Part shown: positions 4,992-8,107 of the stretch, piece by piece
Layout of the letters: each line of letters opens with the position of its first letter
How positions within the stretch are numbered: the stretch's first letter is position 1
From: an uncultured Ruminococcus sp.
GTDB lineage: Bacteria; Bacillota; Clostridia; Oscillospirales; Ruminococcaceae
Assembly: GCA_946183385.1 (NCBI GenBank)
Contig: CAMHBN010000075.1
Coordinates: 1 to 8,107 of the forward strand
DNA: 8,107 bases
Direction: 5' to 3'
Made by a program: the position numbers and the translations under genes
Notes under the pieces: model-generated
Told to the model about the DNA's origin: nothing
The model's database searches: none
The model's input: only the letters and a program-made list of their open reading frames with translations

Positions 4992-5252
4992 ATGCCGAAC
5001 ATTAAATCTGCAAAGAAGAGAGTAAAGGTTAACGCTACAAAGGCTGCTGCCAACAAGGCAAGAAAGAGCAATCTCAAGACTGTTATCAAGAAGGCTGACA
5101 TTGCTTGCTCAACAGGTGCTGCTGACAAGGCAGAGGCTGTAAGAGTTGCTATCAAGAAGGTAGATCAGGCTTGCGCACACGGTCTTATGCACAAGAACAA
5201 GGCTGCAAGAAAGAAGTCTCAGCTTGCCAAGAAGCTCAACGCTGCTGACTAA
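4992..5252 (+). CDS. rpsT: 30S ribosomal protein S20
   Basis: S20 is a primary binding protein of 16S rRNA in the small subunit. The 86-residue product is full length and strongly basic, beginning MPNIKSAKKRVKVNATKAAANKARKS and ending ARKKSQLAKKLNAAD. It has the helix-rich lysine/alanine composition typical of S20. The start is fixed by AGGAGGT at 4976-4982, 9 nt upstream. An in-frame ATG at 4815 would add 59 residues translated from promoter and leader DNA, so I rejected it. Codon use is narrow (GCT, AAG, GTT and AAC dominate), as expected of a highly expressed gene and unlike the GC-richer codons of gpr next door. The gene is monocistronic, with its own promoter and a strong terminator 24 nt after the stop. 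It is divergent from gpr, a neighbour pairing common in Clostridia and Bacilli. Confidence 0.97.
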   Translation: MPNIKSAKKRVKVNATKAAANKARKSNLKTVIKKADIACSTGAADKAEAVRVAIKKVDQACAHGLMHKNKAARKKSQLAKKLNAAD

Positions 5253-5276
5253 GCCTTTATACCATAAATAAAAACG

Positions 5277-5310
5277 CCCCTGTGTATCTCACAACACAGG
5301 GGATTTTTTT
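5277..5310 (+). terminator. rpsT intrinsic terminator
   Basis: CCCCTGTGT (5277-5285) pairs with ACACAGGGG (5294-5302) in a 9-bp stem, followed by A and seven Ts (5304-5310). The minus strand of the same hairpin is followed by CGTTTTTATTT, so it could stop opposing transcription too. It lies in the convergent gap between rpsT and the lipoprotein gene. Confidence 0.92.
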
Positions 5311-5316
5311 GTTTGA

Positions 5317-5344
5317 GCCGTCAGCTGTCAGCCATTAGCCGTTA
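5317..5344 (+). repeat. Degenerate heptamer tandem repeat
   Basis: Four back-to-back 7-nt units read GCCGTCA, GCTGTCA, GCCATTA and GCCGTTA, and a further GC follows. Short heptamer arrays of this kind are intergenic repeats. This one lies between the rpsT terminator and the next REP-like unit, and no function is evident. Confidence 0.6.
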
Positions 5345-5349
5345 GCTTT

Positions 5350-5373
5350 GTAGGGACGCCCATCGGGCGTCCG
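5350..5373 (+). repeat. REP-like palindrome, unit 4 (GTAG head)
   Basis: GTAG is followed by GGACGCCC (5354-5361), loop ATC, GGGCGTCC (5365-5372) and G. The stem is a perfect 8 bp. Relative to unit 1, one stem base changed together with its partner, so pairing is kept. Confidence 0.8.
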
Positions 5374-5402
5374 TTTAACACAAAAACTCCCCAAAGCACT
5401 AT

Positions 5403-5426
5403 GTAGGGGCGGCGTCCCGCCGCCCG
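5403..5426 (+). repeat. REP-like palindrome, unit 5 (GTAG head)
   Basis: GTAG is followed by GGGCGGCG (5407-5414), loop TCC, CGCCGCCC (5418-5425) and G, a perfect 8-bp stem. It is in the same orientation as unit 4, 29 bp further on. Several stem positions differ from unit 4, each matched by its partner. Confidence 0.8.
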
Positions 5427-5438
5427 CTCCGTACCGCC

Positions 5439-5467
5439 AAAAAAAGAGGACCGAAAATCGGTCCTCT
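5439..5467 (-). terminator. Intrinsic terminator of the lipoprotein gene
   Basis: AGAGGACCGA (5445-5454) and TCGGTCCTCT (5458-5467) form a perfect 10-bp stem with a 3-nt loop. Read on the minus strand it is followed by seven Ts (5445-5439, one shared with the stem). It begins 7 nt after the lipoprotein stop codon. It may also end carB read-through. Confidence 0.92.
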
Positions 5468-5473
5468 CTGTCT

Positions 5474-5938
5474 TTATAATCCTGCGGAGTAGCTGTACAC
5501 CTTTACGCCGTCGCAGCCGAAATCAACTTCGCCTGTGACAGTGACCCTGTTCCCGTCGTAGCCGAGCGGGACGGTGAGCGTTGTCGGGCTGTCGAGGCTT
5601 TTACCGTTCCTCGTCACGACATAGCCCTTGGCGCTCTGAAATATGACATCGCGCTCTATGAGCACCGTGTCATTGTCGAGCAGTACGGTAGTGTTGGTGT
5701 AATAGCCGTCGCTGAAAATGGCGGCGATTTTTCCGTTATCGGTGTAGCTGCCGATATTGCGCTCGGTAACGCTGCCGTCGGTGCTTATCCTGCCGCTGTC
5801 GGCGAGCCCGAACGTAAAGCCCGCAATTTTCAGAACGTCCGCTTTTTCACTGTCGGTGTAGGTATCATACACTGCCGAGCAGCCACTCAGCAGCAGAGCC
5901 GCAAGCACTCCGACAGCTAAAACTATAGCTTTTTTCAT
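5474..5938 (-). CDS. Predicted lipoprotein of unknown function
   Basis: The 154-residue product starts MKKAIVLAVGVLAALLLSGC, a classic lipoprotein signal peptide with lipobox LLSGC. Cys20 would be lipid-modified and the rest exposed outside the membrane. The mature part is rich in G, D, T, S and V, with an alternating pattern that suggests a beta-strand fold (DNGKIAAIFSDGYYTNTTVL, then a GYVVTRNGKSL stretch). I recognise no domain. The ribosome site is poor: only AGAAG directly precedes ATG, and an in-frame TAG lies two codons upstream, so no earlier start is possible. Translation may be weak or depend on carB transcription. It lies 82 bp after carB on the same strand and ends in its own terminator, so it may be the last gene of a carB transcript, although the function looks unrelated. 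Confidence 0.85.
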   Translation of the reverse strand: MKKAIVLAVGVLAALLLSGCSAVYDTYTDSEKADVLKIAGFTFGLADSGRISTDGSVTERNIGSYTDNGKIAAIFSDGYYTNTTVLLDNDTVLIERDVIFQSAKGYVVTRNGKSLDSPTTLTVPLGYDGNRVTVTGEVDFGCDGVKVYSYSAGL

Positions 5939-5957
5939 CTTCTATATGAGGTGTGTT

Positions 5958-6020
5958 CCGCGGAGGGAGCTTCCGTTTCGGGAAAGCTTTGCCGCGAAAC
6001 CGCCCGCGGGGACTCCCCGC
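5958..6020. repeat. GC-rich palindromic spacer after carB
   Basis: This short gap holds several nested dyads. They are GCGGGG ACT CCCCGC (6006-6020, touching the carB stop codon), CCCGCGGG (6003-6010), GTTTCG/CGAAAC (5975-5980 with 5995-6000) enclosing AAAGCTTT (5983-5990), and CCGCGG (5958-5963). No poly-U run follows on either strand, so it is not a standard terminator. It could be an RNA-processing or mRNA-protection element, or an intergenic repeat. Confidence 0.45.
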
Positions 6021-8107
6021 TTATTCTATGTCGCCGTGATGTGCCTGAAGCGACTTGACCTCAAGGCACTTGTTGAGCTTCTTAGCCTTGATACCCTCAA
6101 CGCTTGCCTTAGCCGCCGCCATAGTCGTGATGTAGCTTACGCGGTGCTTGATGGCAGCCTTGCGGATATAGCTGTCGTCGTAGATGCTGGTCTTGCCTGC
6201 GGGAGTATTGATAATGAGCTGTATCTCGCCGTTTGCAATCTCGTCGGCGATGTTCGGACGTCCCTCGTATATCTTGAAGATACGCTTGCAGGGAATGCCC
6301 GCTTCCTTTATCATCTCGTAGCTCTTGCCTGTTGCGAGGATATTGAAGCCAATCTCGTGGAAGCCCTTCGCAATTTCGAGGAGCTCGGGCTTATCGCGCT
6401 CGCATACCGAGAGGAGAACCGTGCCCTCCTCGGGGAGCGGGTTCTTGGTAGCCTCCTGAGCCTTGTAGTAAGCCTCGCCGAACGACTTCGCGATACCGAG
6501 GACCTCTCCTGTGGAGCGCATCTCGGGTCCGAGGACGGGGTCTACCTCCTGGAACATATTGAACGGGAAAACGGCTTCCTTTACGCCGTAGTGGTTTATC
6601 TTGCGGTCCTTGAGCTCGGGCACGGGAGAAGGTCTGCCCGTGATGGAGGACGTGATGATGTCCGTAGCTATCTTGACCATATTAATATCGCAGACCTTGG
6701 ATACGAGCGGAACTGTACGCGAAGCACGCGGATTAGCCTCGAGCACGTAGACAGTATCGCCCTCGATGGCGTACTGCATATTCATAAGTCCGCACACGTT
6801 CATCTCTACCGCTATCTTCTTGGTGTACTCCTTGATAGTAGCGACCTGCTTCTCCGTGAGGTTCTTCGACGGGAGTATGCAAGCCGAGTCGCCCGAGTGC
6901 ACGCCTGCGAGCTCGATATGCTCCATAACAGCGGGAACGAAGCAGTGTGTGCCGTCGGAGATAGCGTCAGCCTCGCACTCTGTAGCGTGGTTGAGGAAGC
7001 GGTCGATGAGGATAGGTCTGTCGGGAGTTACGCCGACTGCCGCGTCCATGTATATCTTCATCATCTCGTCGTCGTGAACTACCTCCATGCCGCGTCCGCC
7101 GAGAACGTAGGAAGGACGAACCATTACGGGGTAGCCGATACGGTTTGCTATCTCGATAGCCTCGTCAGCGTTTACAGCCATACCCGCCTCGGGCATGGGA
7201 ATGCCGAGCTTGTCCATCATAGCGCGGAAGTGGTCTCTGTCCTCAGCGAGGTCGATAGTCTCGGGAGTAGTACCGAGGATATTCACGCCGTACTTTTTGA
7301 GGTCGCCCGCGAGGTTGAGCGGAGTCTGACCGCCGAACTGCGCGATAACGCCGACGGGCTTCTCCTTCTCGTGGATGGAGAGCACATCTTCGAGGGTGAG
7401 GGGCTCGAAGTAGAGCTTATCGGATGTATCGTAGTCAGTGGAGACTGTCTCGGGGTTGCAGTTTACGATAATGGACTCAAAGCCGAGCTTTTTCAGCGCG
7501 AGAGCCGCGTGAACGCAGCAGTAGTCGAATTCGATGCCCTGACCGATCCTGTTAGGACCGCCGCCGAGGATCATTATCTTGGGCTTGTCGGTATTTACGG
7601 GGCTCTTGTCCTCGTCGAGGTGGTAGGTCGAGTAGTAGTAAGCCGCGTTCTGTGTGCCGCTTACGTGAACGCCCTCCCAAGCCTCCTTGATACCGAAGCC
7701 GATACGAGCGTTGCGTATCTCCTCCTCTGTCACTTCAAGGAGAGAGCTGAGGTAGCGGTCGCTGAAGCCGTCGAGCTTAGCCTGCCTGAGCACGTCCTTT
7801 GCGGGAACTGCGCCCTTGTTCGCGAGGAGAGCCTCCTCCTCGTCAACGAGCTCCTTCATCTGCTCGATGAAATACTTCTTTATCTTGGTCAGCTCGTGGA
7901 GCTCGTCCACAGTAGCTCCCTTGCGGAGAGCCTCGTACATAACGAACTGTCTCTCGCTGGTGGGATATTTCAGCTCGTTGAGGAGCTGTTCCTTTGTCAT
8001 CTCGTGGAAATTCTTGGCAAAGCCGAGACCGTATCTGTCCTTTTCGAGCGAGCGGATAGCCTTCTGGAAAGCCTCCTTGTAGGTCTTGCCGATGCTCATT
8101 ACCTCGC
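6021..8107 (-). CDS. carB: Carbamoyl-phosphate synthase large subunit, C-terminal two-thirds
   Basis: CarB makes carbamoyl phosphate from bicarbonate, ammonia and two ATP for arginine and pyrimidine synthesis. The reading frame stays open to the right edge (codons GAG GTA precede the ATG at 8099, giving EVMSIGKTYKEAFQKAIRSL). That is an internal CarB motif, so the gene starts outside the window and 8099 is not its start. Numbered from that Met: oligomerisation domain about 20-165; second ATP-grasp unit from KIMILGGGPNRIGQGIEFDY (174-193) through GGQTPLNLA (256-264), MVRPSYVLGGRGM (326-338) and LEANPRASRTVP (453-464). The MGS-like allosteric domain runs from about 559 to 692, with TLLS-type opening VLLSVCERDKPELLEIAKGF and LIINTPAGKTS. 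All core motifs are intact. The full protein would be about 1070 residues. The stop is followed at once by a GC-rich hairpin and then the lipoprotein gene. Identification is secure. Confidence 0.98.
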   Translation of the reverse strand, partial: EVMSIGKTYKEAFQKAIRSLEKDRYGLGFAKNFHEMTKEQLLNELKYPTSERQFVMYEALRKGATVDELHELTKIKKYFIEQMKELVDEEEALLANKGAVPAKDVLRQAKLDGFSDRYLSSLLEVTEEEIRNARIGFGIKEAWEGVHVSGTQNAAYYYSTYHLDEDKSPVNTDKPKIMILGGGPNRIGQGIEFDYCCVHAALALKKLGFESIIVNCNPETVSTDYDTSDKLYFEPLTLEDVLSIHEKEKPVGVIAQFGGQTPLNLAGDLKKYGVNILGTTPETIDLAEDRDHFRAMMDKLGIPMPEAGMAVNADEAIEIANRIGYPVMVRPSYVLGGRGMEVVHDDEMMKIYMDAAVGVTPDRPILIDRFLNHATECEADAISDGTHCFVPAVMEHIELAGVHSGDSACILPSKNLTEKQVATIKEYTKKIAVEMNVCGLMNMQYAIEGDTVYVLEANPRASRTVPLVSKVCDINMVKIATDIITSSITGRPSPVPELKDRKINHYGVKEAVFPFNMFQEVDPVLGPEMRSTGEVLGIAKSFGEAYYKAQEATKNPLPEEGTVLLSVCERDKPELLEIAKGFHEIGFNILATGKSYEMIKEAGIPCKRIFKIYEGRPNIADEIANGEIQLIINTPAGKTSIYDDSYIRKAAIKHRVSYITTMAAAKASVEGIKAKKLNKCLEVKSLQAHHGDIE

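Noticed and set aside
4815..5252. A 145-residue S20 with an N-terminal extension
   Set aside because: The extra 59 codons cover the promoter and hairpin leader. A strong ribosome site precedes the ATG at 4992, which gives a normal-length S20.
6021..8099. A complete 692-residue short CarB starting at 8099
   Set aside because: The frame is open upstream to the window edge and the codons before this Met encode EV, giving the internal CarB motif EVMSIG. It is an edge-truncated normal carB, not a short form.

Overview
The window looks like a chromosomal segment of a low-to-mid GC, endospore-lineage Clostridium-class Firmicute, most like Ruminococcus or a relative. The signs are strong AGGAGG-type ribosome sites on nearly every gene, a germination protease (gpr), a DUF4830 protein, and small GTAG-headed palindromes in gene-to-gene gaps. 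The genus is inferred from gene content and style, not proven. It is mostly housekeeping DNA with no IS element, phage or CRISPR array.

Layout from left to right: the start of a sugar ABC-transporter ATPase (minus, runs off the left edge) with its promoter; an RsuA/RluB-type rRNA pseudouridine synthase (minus); a divergent DUF4830 membrane-anchored protein (plus); a convergent gap with three REP-like palindromes; and a minus-strand operon read as TIM-barrel (isomerase/AP-endonuclease-like) protein, nrdR, then a DUF4870-like membrane protein. The three operon genes overlap by 4 and 8 nt. Upstream of the operon lies a 355-bp gap. It holds a near-consensus promoter, two NrdR-box-like palindromes at its -35 end, and a leader of six hairpins, several of which abut with no spacer. 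Next come gpr (minus) and a divergent rpsT (plus) with a structured leader and a strong terminator. A second convergent gap holds two more REP-like palindromes and a minus-strand terminator. It is followed by an unknown lipoprotein (minus) and carB (minus), which runs off the right edge.

How the parts fit: NrdR represses ribonucleotide reductase genes. The two boxes upstream of its own operon suggest autoregulation, which would also place the TIM-barrel protein and the small membrane protein under dNTP-status control. The abutting-hairpin leader between that promoter and the first gene is the least explained structure in the window. The five REP-like units share one 24-nt plan (GYAG, 8-bp stem, 3-nt loop, 8-bp stem, G), have stems that change on both sides together, and sit only in the two convergent gaps.
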